Shown: positions 1-12,650 of the stretch, one piece after another
Layout of the letters: each line of letters begins with the position of its first letter
How positions within the stretch are numbered: the first letter of the stretch is position 1
Notes under the pieces: generated by a model
Database searches by the model: none
What the model saw: the letters and a program-made list of their open reading frames with translations, nothing else
What the model was told of the DNA's origin: nothing
Made by a program: the position numbers and the translations under genes
Source: Dioscorea cayenensis subsp. rotundata
Taxonomy: Eukaryota; Streptophyta; Magnoliopsida; Dioscoreales; Dioscoreaceae
Assembly: GCF_009730915.1 (NCBI RefSeq)
Contig: NC_052474.1
Coordinates: forward strand, 19,689,501 to 19,753,500
DNA: 64,000 nucleotides
Reading direction: 5' to 3'

Positions 1-99
1 AATAATATGCTTTTTGGGTAAGTGAAGAATGCAAGTCACATAATAGGAGCCCCAGTAGCATAACGTCAACTAAATGATTATGTTTTTCTTATGTTTTAC

Positions 100-3000
100 C
101 TTCAACGTCCGTCGCTGCACAAGGTGGCCGAGAATACCCATAAGGCGATCTATCAAATTGTTCTTTGAAATCTTACAGTGGTTGACCTGCAACATCACAG
201 AAAATGTAAAAAATGCAGATTACAAATATTGAAAACATCAGCTAAGAATATTTGCAGGCATATATGCAGAAACATAACATTAAAATGATAGAAGCGAATC
301 AGAAGAATCCACAATTCCGGCTCAACATAAATGAAAGCAAATAAATCAATTTATTCATTGCATTTTTGTGAACATGGATGGCACCACATGCCTGAACTTC
401 AAGCCCCAACATAAATTTTACTCAGTAAGCACTCTTTTAGCCAAAACTTAAACTACTGACCCAAACTTTCAGAAGAAACATTAAAAATGGCACCACATGA
501 AAATCCTATCAGAGAACAGCCTAATAGTGGTTGTCATGATGCTACGTTGATAAGGCCCGTCTAAAATCATCATAATAAAACGCTATACATCTATGTCCCT
601 TAATCATTTTTTTCATAGGTAACACCAATCATACATCTAACTGCAGCATATCAGTTTAGCCAAAGAACATCAATCAATCTGTTTGTAAGATTCACAAGGT
701 CAAACATAAGAACTCTCTGAACGTATAAATTCACTTTATTGGAGCCATCAGTCTTTCAGAATAACAAGGAATTTCAGAGACAAATCACCTGACATAGACG
801 GTATTTTGCATGAAATGGAGGCAATTACAGTAATTGATAGTTACTTTATCCAAAACTCGCAAAAACAAAAATCCAGTGAGACAACTGCAGAATTTACTTC
901 ATTAAAATTATCTTTTATTGCTACAATGTCCTTAACCAAACAAATAAAGGTAGACAATCATGAAACAAGGTGGCCAGTAAGTTGGTTTTTAATAGGATGC
1001 AACAATTTCTTTGTTTTACCAAAAGTGGAAGATGTTCTGGATCCATGATTTCCTTTTTCCAGAAGTCAAATCACAGTGGTAGATGACATTAACATTACAC
1101 AAGAACAGTGAGTAGCATGAGATAGCAGAAATAACAATTGAGAAGAGCAGTGAGAGACATGACAAAAGCCCATAGCTGGACAAACTTGATGGGATTATGC
1201 AGCTGATGAATAAGGTATAAGGACATTACCGATAATCGAGCAACTTTTGCAAGCTTCTGTTTAACTTCTTGGGGCAGCCTCCTTTTGATGGCTTGAGTTG
1301 AAGGATCAATTTCCTGAACATTAAGGTCAGGTGGTCTACCTGAAAAGATTTCAACATAAGTAACTGCTTATCATGGTGAAATTCTCATGATTAAGCAGTA
1401 AATTTTGCACCAAGAGAATGTCATGGTGAAAAGCTCCTCATGGTCAAGTATTATATATGCAACAGCCTGACTTACATGCTGCAACTATCTTTTCCAAATC
1501 TCGAATTGCTCTTTCGAGTGTTGTGCCTTTGGGTCTAACAGCAACAGCATCTTCTTTCATCCGCTGAGATGATGAATGCTGGAAAATATCAGAAACAAAC
1601 CATGTTGAAGAAAAGACAGTGATATACCATGCACACAAATTCAAACCATGTGTTGATCCAAAAGAAAACTTCGTATGCATGAGATAATTAGACAGATTTT
1701 GTATGTAAGGATTTGAGTTCATAAGGCAGAACAAAGTTTGTCATAAGCATCTACCAAAGTCGGAAACTTCTCACTCACAATGGAACAAGGATCAGCATCC
1801 TACTAGAACAAATAGCAACCAATTCTCCTCATCACTAATATTAGTCTATTTAATTTTGACTTTAACTGCAATCTGGGATGACTAGTAACACAAGCACATA
1901 AATATGGTTAACAATCTCTAACATAGCAAACTTCCTATCAATGCTGCCAATGAGGGTGGAACATTAAATGAAGCTTATATGAGAGAAATATTTGCTTAGA
2001 AAAGAAGTGGAGCCATACAAATTTATGACTGCCAGCAAAGAGAAAAAATACTGTGATAGAGAAATTGATGATGCGGTGGCATGAGAGATCATGAGAGTTA
2101 CAAAAGGTCAAATAAAGCAAAGCTAGTCTTCAGCTTACAGCTAGTGAATTCAAGATTTTTACAATTAAACAAAAAAATTCATACCACTACCTGTCCATGA
2201 TATATGTCTGCAGAAGAATTGAAATCCGAAAAGTCACTATATCTACTCCTTTCCTTGCGTCTTATTTTCATCGAAGCTTCAGTATCAGTTTCCCCATTGG
2301 ATAATTTCTTGGGTTGAGATTCAACCTGAGATGGAACAGCTTTATCCCAAGGTACTGGATACATGGCATCAGAAGATTCAACTGGACCTCTTGATTTGTA
2401 GGAGTCCCTGGATGGTATGAGTCCAGCCTTTTGCTTGTCATAATCCTTGGATTCCGGGGGAAGTGTTGAAGCAACCTTGTAAGGTGTTTTCATGTATAGC
2501 AGATTCTCCGAGTTGACATCAAGATCCAATGTTCTCTTTTTATGAGCTATGCTTGGAACATTAACTTTACTTTTCAGATTTTTGGTTTCTTGATTATGTT
2601 CAGGAAAGGGAGTCAAAACTGTGCTAGGAATGGACTTCTTCCCTGTTGATGGTACATCACGCGCAGCAGACTTTATTCGCATGTTTCCCATGTTTAAAGG
2701 CTCTCTGAGATTGTGCTCCCCATCCTTCTCACTATGGTTCCTTGTTGAATCTTTTCTTTTCCTTTTCTTCGGTTCAGGATTTGGTGAGGAGCTAGGTTCA
2801 CTAATGCGTAAAATAAGAACATGTATAAATTAAAAACTCAAAAATAGTCTTGTCGGTGGTAATATAAGAAAAAAGATCATTAAAAAGAGAAATTTCCATA
2901 TTTAGTGCCAAAAATGAAAGCCAACAGAGGAGTTTGTGGAACAATATTATGAAGCCTGGCACATCTTATCAGAAGATTGCATTTAAGTTTAATCACAATC

Positions 3001-5749
3001 CATCAGATCAAACTTAAATTCTCTATACACGTATATTAGTATGCATCCATGTATATGCAAGTGTATCTACATGAATGCTTACATGATCGCATGTGTTTTT
3101 TTAATTCTTCTCTGTTTCATATTCTTTGCAAGAATGAGAATAGACATGCCCTCACATAAGGAAGCTTAATTCAACTAAAAATCCAATACTTTTTCAAATA
3201 AATCATTCAGACATTCTACAAGACCACAGCCAAATAAAAGCAGAAACGACACAGACAACACATGTTCTTGAATAACCTAGCTTATAGATCTAAAATAGAA
3301 GAATATAAAGATGAATAGCAATCACAGAGAATCATGTCCTTCATAATTACATAAACTCCTTGACATGGCATGATAAGAGTAACAAATTAAAATAATTGCA
3401 TGTAATGCACTAAAGTATACAGTACTTGAGGCTTAATGTGGCTCCACTAAGTCATTTAGCTATGTGTGCCATTAGTCTTATAGTTAAGTTCTGTTTGTCT
3501 CATATTTTAAAGTGGATCAATATGGTTTAAGCAGAACATTGAAGTTTACAATGATTTTACACTTTAACTCTTATAAGGCCGAGCAAAAATTAATTACAAA
3601 AAAATCTAAATCTGTGTGATCACCACTAAAAAGATACCATTTAACATAAATTATGTCCAAACACACATCTTCATCCAACAGCTTAACTTTGTGAATAATA
3701 CAACATATGCATAAGTTGTAATTATGAAGCAAAAAACTGAAGAATAAAGACGAAACTCACATTCTTTCCAACTTCCCCTTATTAACAAAATATCCATTGT
3801 GCTTGGTTGTTGATTTTTCAACTTGAAAATACTCATCCTGAAATTGAAAGTACAAGGAAGAATTATGTGCAAATTGTACAACTGAATGGTAATATGTAAT
3901 GGAAGAAATGTGTTCTTAATCAAAAGAACTGCAAGTATCTATTTAGGTCTAGAACAAAAGGAGAAGCCTTCACCATGACATTTTTTTATCCATTGAATTT
4001 ATCAAAACCACAGTGAGTTCCCTTAAGAAAACCTATGGTAATTGTATGCTAAAAAAACACCTCTTCCATGATGTTTTAATCAAAGTCAAGAGTAGAATAA
4101 AGAGGTAAACAAATAAGTCGATTTAACAAAAGCTATATGATCTAGATTAATTTCACACAACAGAAGGAAAAAGGGTCTTCAAGGATGCCAGTTAACAATA
4201 GTTGGAAAAAGATATAGTCCTTGTTTTCTAGACTAATCTTGTCATTGAATGTTTTGCAAAAAAATAAACAATAATTACGGTGTGACATTTTCAACACAAT
4301 GATGCATTATTTAAGCAGAAAATAAACCTACATAAGCAAAAGATGATCCATTCCTCTTAAAATTAAAAAAAAAAAAGAGCACCAAACAAACCAGCTCAGC
4401 ATCATCTATGAATGAATCCTCAGTATCGTATTCATCATCATCAGGAACATCATCAAGCTCTTCCTCATCGCTACTGTGCTTGCCCTAAATATAAAATATT
4501 CAATTGAACAAAAATAATTGAACATATGCCACATTACAATGAGATCACCACATAAACAGGAGTAAAACTTATGATGGAACATCATACCATGTACAAACGT
4601 TCAATCTTCTCAATAACGGCACTAAAGCGATTTGATGGTTGGCCATCTTTTAGTTCACCTTCTGCATCTTGAACCTAAAAACCATAATGAAGCCAAACAT
4701 TATCAAGAACATTTTATTTAGCATAAAACATAAATGCATCAGTATCAGAACAAGCCCAGTTTTGTATTTTAATTATCTTGAAAACCTGGAAGAAGCCAGC
4801 ATATCCTGCATAAAAACTTTAAACAAGGTCTATACTTCCACACTGTGAATAAATTTCTGAGTACCACTTGACCATTTGATAACCAAAGCATCAGACAGTA
4901 GGACAAAAAGCACAACGCATAACATGAATCAACCACTTTTCTCCCATGCAGCAAGTAGTCAAGCCTACAACCTTAAAGAAGCACAAAGCCATTGAACTTA
5001 AGAAAGAATGTGATTTACTAAGCTTTAAAGACAACCAACAAGTAATTGCCCTAGTCACCTACCTTGGTGCTAGCTTTCAGACCCAAAAAAACCTAAATGC
5101 CAATTGAAACCTTCATGACTAAAAATCTGTATCAACTTCCCCAAGCAAAATCACTACTGAAACTTCCACATTACTCCAGATAGAGTTGAAAATAATCATT
5201 AAGCTCTAAACATAAACAATAAACTCAACTCAGCAATGTGCCTATAATGCCCACATCAATGCCCCATTGCTTTCCTTCATCTACATCAATTTCCATAACA
5301 AATTAACAATAAAAGTGCCAAAATCAACACACAATCATCATAAAAAGGTTAAAGACAATCCCCAAATCGCACAAACCCTAAAACTAGCTAAACTAAAATT
5401 TTTTTTTTTTTTAAAAAAAAAGAACACAAATAAGCAGCAAGAAACATAACAAACCGAATGGAAATAAAGACGAAAACCTCACATTAGCACCAGAAAAGAC
5501 CTGGCCACCGAATGCCGGATCAACCCCAGAAGAAACCGCGGCCGAGCCACCGCCTCTCCCAGACTCCTTAAGAAGCCGCTTCCATGAGACGATGGTGGTC
5601 TCTCCAGGCCTCAGCTCCACCGTGAACCTCACCCTCTGGTCATTCACCGGGGCCAACTTCTGCGGTTCCGATGAAGACGCAGCCGGAGGGCCTTCGACCA
5701 TGGTCGGAACCCTAGCAGGGCCAGCAACGGCGGGCTTCTCATCATCCAT
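100..5749 (-). CDS. UBN: Ubinuclein-like HIRA-complex subunit (3' end beyond window)
   Basis: Eight exons fit by splice site and phase: 5749-5483, 4674-4588, 4484-4392, 3837-3761, 2800-2191, 1578-1476, 1339-1230, 186-100; the gene continues off the left edge. The visible 478 residues start with an acidic/proline tail and the conserved stretch RFTVELRPGETTIVSWK. The HPC2/HRD domain follows (about residues 93-175: NRFSAVIEKIERLYM, an acidic SSDEEELDDVPDDDEYDTED run, then EYFQVEKSTTKHNGYFVNKG). A basic KKRKRK signal lies at 186-191, then a long disordered exon. The ubinuclein middle domain begins near 379 and reaches LIDRLMGILGHLVQRRTLK. In the family the HRD domain binds the HIRA histone chaperone for replication-independent H3.3 deposition in the nucleus. 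Nothing looks broken. Identification is firm; UBN1 versus UBN2 cannot be decided. Confidence 0.93.
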
Positions 5750-6001
5750 GAGGATGCTAGGGCGTGAGAAGATGTAGAGAAGGAGACGAGGGTTTGGGAT
5801 TTGGGAGAAGAGATCGAGGGTTTGGATGATGAGCGTGGGAAGAGATTTGGGGATTAACTGCTGACGAGCATCTTGGGCGGGATTGCCACATGCCCGGAAC
5901 TAAACCGTTCATCAGACCTTGCTTTTTTATTTTTTATTTTTTTTTATTTTTATTTTATTAGTTTTTTTTTTGGCATAGATTTTTTTAAAATTATAATCAC
6001 A

Positions 6002-6050
<49 letters not shown>

Positions 6051-6876
6051 TGGGTTGTGGGGTCAGTATAAAGATGGCAATTTAGGAATCCAAGTGAATC
6101 CATCCAAATATACATATGGTTTTTCTTTTAATTTGGTGTTTTTTTAATCATTATCATTTTGTTCATAAAAATGACTTTTGAGTGATCTTGTTAAATGTTC
6201 AATAGTGGACATCAAAAATATCTTTGGATTTATTTATTAACATATATGGTTATATGTGTTTATATATATACATATGATAATATGTTTTAGATGACGTCTC
6301 CAGAATATGATTCTAAGGACGTCCCCACAGCAGCATTAGATCACCCATCTAATAACTGTTATTTTATTACTAACCCCGGAGATAGTGTTAGTGACGCTAA
6401 CCCCACTTTCTAGGGTTATATTTATAATAAAACAATAACTATTGGACATCCATAAATTACCGGTCTTTTATATATATATATTGTTAGTAAGATATATATA
6501 TATATATATAACAGAAAGATTCTTAAAAAACCAAAGTTAGATGTGGGATGTGGTAATAAAAAAATATACAAGGGTATTGAGTTAAGATGATGATATTAAC
6601 ATTGACGTTAATTGTAATTTTTTTTTGTTTATATTGAGCTGATTAAATTAAAATTTTACTTTATGGACGGAATAAGAAATAGTTGATTCCACCACCACCA
6701 CAACAAGCTGTTAGTTTCTATTATTTGAGCTAGGTTATATGAATCATTCCCAAACTCCTTACTCTATCAAAAGCCAACAAACTAGATAAATTAAGGACAA
6801 ATATATTATTATATAAAGTTTTTACTAAATATTTTTAAAGTCTACCTCTCCTCGATAGCCTTCTACTCGTAAATCT
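5750..6876. other. Spacer with (ATT)n microsatellite
   Basis: Holds the GC-rich 5' leader of the ubinuclein gene (to about 5870) and then AT-rich spacer. Positions 6003-6050 are a (ATT)n run; open frames across it encode only poly-Tyr or poly-Ile and are not genes. A weak inverted repeat lies at about 6300-6455. No gene seen. Confidence 0.7.
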
Positions 6877-7480
6877 TCATCCTTTTTTTATAGGGTTCTC
6901 TATAAGTCTTCTAAGAACATGTTCATACCATTTTAATCGATTATCCCTTAACTCATCAAAAATTGATGTCATTCCCAATCTATCTCGAATAAATTTATTT
7001 TTTAATAGATCATTCTTATAAACAATTGACATCCATCTCAATATTTTCATTTCAACCACTCTTATTATAGAGTATGTTGTTTTTTAACCAACAAACGTTT
7101 TGACTTGTATAACATAGTTGGCCTAACAACCGTTTTATAAAACTTGCTCTTCAATTTAAAGAAGTATTTTACGATCACATGAAACTTCAGAAACTTCCTT
7201 CATTTTTTCTCTAACCTACTTTAATCCTATTTGTTATATATACTATAAGTTCCCCATTATCTTGAATTATAGAACTTAGGTATCAAAAACTGTTATTTTT
7301 CTAAATCTTGATATCATCCATTCAAACTCATGTTTCGTCTCTACTTACCATATTACTTAAATATCATTTGACACAGTCTATCTTTATCCTAATTAACTTG
7401 AAACTTTTGACTTTTAGAGTATTTTTCCCACATCTACCGCTTCAATTTGGCATCTTTCATACTTTCATGGAATAAGAATA
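6877..7480 (-). pseudogene. Decayed LINE reverse-transcriptase C-terminal tail
   Basis: Read on the minus strand, 7059-6877 encodes VEMKILRWMSIVYKNDL then IRDRLGM and LRDNRLKWYEHVLRR. This is the classic C-terminal block of plant non-LTR reverse transcriptases. Upstream (to about 7480), further family blocks appear in shifting frames: LKSKFYKTVVRPTMLYKS at 7060-7170, and remnants of the VSRFRYLGS and TRTKTEYM motifs near 7270-7430. Stops and frameshifts are frequent, so this is a dead 5'-truncated copy. The pattern resembles RTE-type plant LINEs. No target duplication or poly(A) tail was found. Confidence 0.8.
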
Positions 7481-8812
7481 CATCATTGGTAAAAAAAATA
7501 TAACCCTAAGAGATTTAATCTTGAATATGCTTAATGAATTTATCTATAACAAGAACTCTTCAATTCTAACGCCGCTAGCAAAACTATCCTATATATTTTT
7601 TGTTAAGTTTATGTACCTAATAGTAACATTTTTTTTTTCTAAAATCCACCAAAGACCTTCCTCTCCATCCTTTGTTATAAATTTTAAAATTTTTTATTGT
7701 CCTGTTTCATCCTTTGTTATAAGTTAAAAAGTTAATTTAAAAAAATCACAAATTTAGAGTCAATTTGATAATTGACCATAAAAAATAGAAGCAATTGTCA
7801 AGTTCAACATCTTCTCAAACGATAAGTTCTACTTGATTTTAAAATTAATATGAGAGACTTTATTAGGTTCAAATTAGTGGATTAAAGATCAATAAACTTA
7901 ATTGTTTTTTATAAAAATAAATAAACCATCCAAAAATGTCTTGGAGGGAAATAAATCAGTTACATATACAATAAAAGTCATCTAGTACAAGTACACAAAT
8001 AGTTATAGTATATAGTAAGAACAAATAACACAATGTATTGTAGAAGAGTCAGACACATATAAAATAACCAACAATATATATATATATATATATAATATAC
8101 ATAATAATAGAATAGGTGGTATGAAAGCAAAATTTAGCTTACAGAAAAATATCATCTAAAGGACATCTATACATAGCATTTAGGCTCCGTTGGGATCATC
8201 ATCCAAACGGAGCCTTATATTAACCTAGAGTGTTAGAGATCTATATTAGTTTTTCAATTGAGAAAAAATGCTCCCTCAACAATAGAAAATTAAGATGGAT
8301 AGGAAGTCAAAGTTATGTTTAAATATTATTAGAGGTACTTCAATCATAAGTCTTTTCTAGTCGTGTGTTGCAAATAACCAAAAAAAATATGTATAATGAA
8401 TTTTGATTAGAATCAAAATGGATGAGAGGAGACATTGATTGAATAAATAAATAGCATATTGTAAGTACATGCACTAAATGATATTGTTACATATAGGTCT
8501 TGAACCTAGTTCATTTTCACATTTGCTCAAGTCCAACATATATAAGTTTAGGTCGGCCTTGCGGCTTGTGTCACTCGAAACATGTCAAATTTGGTATAAA
8601 ACTCACTACATCATTAATCCATTCCACATTAATTATTTGTGATTTTTTTATAGGTAAACCACTTTTTTATTAGAAAAGATATTGGAAAGGGAAAAATTAT
8701 AGAGGTAGAAACATAAGATGATGGCAAAATGAACAGAAGTGGGTCAAATTTTTTAGTTAAATTATTTGTTATATGCTGTGCTCTTAATAATAATTAATAA
8801 GTGGATTAATAA
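7481..8812. other. AT-rich spacer
   Basis: No coding signal. It contains a short (TA)n run near 8078-8092 and a compact hairpin at 8173-8212: two GGCTCCGTTTGG-like half-sites facing each other around a 9-base loop, like the fused ends of a MITE. Confidence 0.6.
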
Positions 8813-8963
8813 TGTTAGAGTACTAGAGTATACATATAGAGTATATATATATATATATATTGTACATATTTTGTTTATACATATTAACATATGTGCACCT
8901 GTATCTATTTATTGGGCTTCTACCCTAATGAACACTATCTCAGTTTTTTCTAAACTTCTATCA
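8813..8963 (+). repeat. 5' LTR of the copia element
   Basis: The 151-bp repeat begins TGTTAGAGTACTAGAG and ends CTTCTATCA. It matches 14524-14672, with the shared core ATTTATTGGGCTTCT and AATGAACACTATCTCAG. The length is unusually small for a copia LTR, though within the family's range. Confidence 0.9.
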
Positions 8964-8977
8964 TGGTATTAGAGAAG
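8964..8977 (+). other. Primer binding site (initiator Met tRNA type)
   Basis: TGGTATTAGAGAAG directly abuts the 5' LTR. It differs slightly from TGGTATCAGAGC, the usual plant copia site complementary to the 3' end of initiator methionine tRNA. Confidence 0.75.
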
Positions 8978-9029
8978 TTTTTCCTGGTGATTTTTCTATA
9001 AAATTCAAGCCATCTCTTCTCTTTGTCGG

Positions 9030-9210
9030 ATTTTATTTTTATCTCGCCATATTTGTGTCTACTTCGCCGGATTTTGTCTATCTTCGCCAAATCTGTCCAT
9101 ATGTCGCCGGCTTTGTCTTTAATTCGCAGGATTTGTGCCTATTTCTCCGATTCTGTCTTTCTTCGCCGGATTTGTCCCTATTTCGCCGTTTTGTCTTTTC
9201 TTCACTGAAC
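9030..9210 (+). repeat. Leader minisatellite of TTCGCCGGAT-type units
   Basis: About six imperfect units of roughly 27-32 bp run in tandem, each with a TCGCC(G)GATTTTGTC-like core followed by TATTT or CTTT. They lie in the untranslated leader of the copia element between primer site and gag. The two overlapping open frames here are by-products of the repeat. Confidence 0.7.
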
Positions 9211-9257
9211 TTGCAACTTTCACAACTGTCTCATCGACAACATTCAAAAATCCAACT

Positions 9258-9380
9258 GCAGGAAGTGATCATTGATCTCGCATACTCAATGAACCCGAGA
9301 AAGGCGTCCTGTTCTTCTGTGAGTTTTAGATCATCCGGAAGGGAGGACCCATACGACGAGGCTTGAGAGGGTGATTCCAT
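9258..9380 (-). pseudogene. Antisense exon-like fragment inside the copia leader
   Basis: On the minus strand a start at 9380 opens MESPSQASSYGSSLPDDL, followed by KLTEEQDAFLGFIEYARSM. It has the composition of a real protein exon and sits in a strikingly GC-rich island (about 9280-9570) within AT-rich element DNA. The frame runs on into non-protein-like sequence after 9258, near a TGCAG that could be a former exon edge. It may be the first exon and GC-rich leader of a host gene picked up by the retrotransposon. I do not recognise the family with certainty, and chance cannot be excluded. Confidence 0.4.
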
Positions 9381-9805
9381 CACCGCATACACCCTCCCCA
9401 ATGAGCTCAGCCCCTCCCTCTCCCCTCCCCCGCCCAGCTGCAGCGTCTTTGCCCGGCTCCCGCGTTGCACAGCTCGATGCAACCCTTGCCCAACGAGCTC
9501 AGCCCCGCGCCGCACAACCCACCGCTCCTCGGCCCACAACTTTCCCTCCGCCCCTTCCCCATTGGCAACAAGCTTAGACCCTCCTTCATTTTCCCTGATA
9601 AAAGCCTTCCTTATTTTCTTTACTAACAGACAACCATTTCCTTCTTTTCTTTAGTGGCAGACATCCACCTTCCCTTTTTTTTAAAGCTCAAGCATCCACG
9701 AGATAACTTTTTTTCATTGTTTTTTAAGCTTTAAAGGTAGAAAACCACTTCCCTCTTTTCTTTAAATTTGATATGATTTTTTTCTTAAAACAAATCCTGT
9801 AACAC

Positions 9806-12641
9806 ATGGCCACTTGTTTGGAGACTAGGCTGAATGCACTCTCATCTTCTTATCCAGGCTCTATTGATACCATCCTGGCTATGACCTCTTTGTGTTATAC
9901 TCAGACCCCTACTCCCAATACTTTGTCATCCTCCTCTCCTAGATCCTCCATTTTTTACCACTACTACAAGCGACAAGGACATACGAAGACTCAATGTGCT
10001 AAGCTTCAGTATTACTCGCAAAATCGTCATCCTTCGCGATCTTCTATTGTTTCTTCTTCACCTCATACTACCTCTATCAAGGTTGTAACTCATGATTTTT
10101 CTGGGGATCTCACATCTCAAGTTGCTCAGGTTGCTCATCTTGACAAGCAGATCCATGCTATGCAGTATGCTATGCAGTCTAACACTTCCTCTGTTACATC
10201 TACTGCCTCTGGTATGTTTTCCTCCTCTTGTATTTTAGATTACTGGCTTAGCCCTAAACCTTCTCTCTATTAACCAGCTCACTGATCATGGTCTCATAGT
10301 TACCTTTTCTTCTTCAGCTTGTTCTGTGCATAACCATCTTACACGTTAGAGGATTGAGATCGGACGTAGAGTTGGAGGATTTATCACCTAGACCATCTTC
10401 ATTTTCCCGCTCTTCCATCTTCTGAATTTGTCGCCTACGTATGTTCTCTCGATCATTAGCACAGTCACCTCAGTCACTCGTCTAGTGCTCGCCTGAAACT
10501 CCTAACAAGTTTAGGTAGTCTTGGTTCTATTTCTTCTACTTCTTTACATCTATGTATGGGTTGTAAGCTAGCTAAACCCACCGCTCTTCCCTTCTCTTAA
10601 TGTGAATCTCTTTCCAAATCTACCTTTGATCTTGTTCACTCCGATGTATGGGACCCTACCCTATTTTCATCTCTTAGCGGTTTATTTTACTATATCTGCT
10701 TTATTGATGAGTTCTCTATCTGAGGTCTTTACCATTTATTCTCAATTTGTACAAATGGTATATACTCATTTCGGTAAACACATTAAGGTCTTTGGTTCTG
10801 ATGGTGCACGTGAGTGTTTCTCTACATTTTTTCGAACATTACTCTCTACACACAGCACTTTCTCTTATGAATCCTATCCTTACACACCTGCTTAGAATGG
10901 TGTTTCTGAGCGCAAGCATCGTCACATCTTGGAAATTTCTCGCGTTTTTCTCTTTACCTCTTCTGTTTCTCAAACTTTCTGGGCTGAGGCTATCTTACCT
11001 CCATCTATCTCATCAATAGAACTCTCTCCTCCACTCTTTCTGGCATCACTCCTTATGAATGTCTTTACTCTCATTCTCCATCTTATAGTCATATCCACGC
11101 TTTTCAATTGTACTTGTTTCTTCCTTTTGCCCACTGTTGAGCGAACCAAACTCTCTCCTTGTACTACCATGTGTATTTTTCTGGGCTATAGTTCTAAACA
11201 CAAGTGCTATCGCTGCTATCATCCTTTATCTCACCGTCTTCGTATCTCCCGTCACGTTACTTTTCTTGAAGACACACCTTATTTTTATTCCCCTTCTCTG
11301 AATATTTACTTTCTTCAGTCTTCTTCTAGTGTGTTATCCTCACTCTCTTCAGCAATTCTTCTAGGTGCCACCATTAGTGACAATACTATGTCTCCTCCTG
11401 AAGTCTCCTCGAACACTTCTTTTGTTCTTCCCTTCCTCTCCTCTGGGTGCATTGATCGTTGTGGTGATTCGCCTCCTCTCCATACCAGCTCATCATCTCC
11501 TGAAGATGCTCCTGTTGTTTCCCATCATTACCCAGACCGCACTCACCATCCTCCTACTCGGTATGAACTTTTGATTTCCTCTACCTACTCCCCTGATTTT
11601 CATGCCTTCCTTACTACTATTCACTCACATTCCGAGCTGCGCTCTTATCGTGAGGCTGTGAGGCATCCCAAGTGGCAGTAGGCTATGACATAGGAACTCG
11701 ATGCTCTTCAGCGTATGGATGCATAGGAACTTGTTCTACTTCTTTCAAATATTATTAATATCAGCTGTCAATGGATCTACCGGATTAAGACCTGAGCTAA
11801 TGGAAGTATTGAGCGTCAGAAGGATCTCCTTGTTGCTCATTGTTTCACTTAGGAGTATGGCATTAATTATGAGGATATATTTGCTCATGTGGGCAAATTG
11901 ACTACTATTCGTCTTCTCTTTACTATTGCAGCCGCTTGTCACTGGCCACTTCATCAGTTAGATGTGATCAATGCTTTCTTACATGGGGATCTTTTTGAGG
12001 ATGTTTACATGATCCCCCTCCTGGTATGTCTTATCCTCCTTAGCATGTCTGTTATCTTCGTCGGGCTATTTATGGGCTCAAACAGGTTCTTCTCACATAA
12101 ATTGAGAGCTTTCGCACTATGATTTTTTGCTTTTGGTTTTGCTAAGAGTTCTCGTGATTACGCCCTGTTAACTCACCAGATTCCTCGTAGTCTTATTATT
12201 CTTCTTCTTTACGTCGATGATATGGTTATTTATGGTGATGATCTTGATACTATTCTTTCTCTAAAACAACTTCTAAACATTGAGTTTCAAATGAAAGATC
12301 TTGGTCCTCTTCATTACTTCTTGAGTCTTGAGGTTGCTTATTTTCGCAGTGGCTATTTGGTGTCTCAGCAGAAGTATATTTCTGATATTCTTCATCGAGC
12401 CTATCTCATAGACCTTCATTTTGTATCTAATCCTATTGAGCTTCATCATTGACTTTCATCTTTCTGATGGTAAGCTATTGACTGATCACACTCGTTATCA
12501 AGCACTTATCGGTGCTCTTTTTTATTTGACCATCACTCAGTCTAATATTACGTATGCTATTAATTTATGTTCTCAGCAATTTGTCAATGATCCTTGCTCC
12601 ACTTACTATGATGTACTCCTACTGATTCTTCGTTATTTACG
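9806..12641 (+). pseudogene. Copia gag-pol remnant: gag, protease, integrase, RT
   Basis: 9806-10273 is a shortened gag with a damaged zinc knuckle: YYKRQGHTKTQC keeps GH and the last Cys but the first cysteines are lost. A ruined protease start follows. Integrase pieces lie at about 10500-11270: CMGCKLAKP, FDLVHSDVWDP, FGSDGARECFS, NGVSERKHRHILE and a chromatin-type IFLGYSSKHKCYRCY block. Reverse transcriptase lies at about 11640-12640 with LHQLDVINAFLHGDL, the catalytic LLYVDDMVIYGDD near 12209, and the LRYLRGTI end. Multiple in-frame stops and frameshifts occur, so no functional polyprotein can be made. Confidence 0.9.
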
Positions 12642-12650
12642 TGGCACTAT

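Noticed and set aside
5873-6115. Small frames on both strands near 6.0 kb
   Set aside because: They translate the (ATT)n microsatellite into poly-Tyr or poly-Ile.
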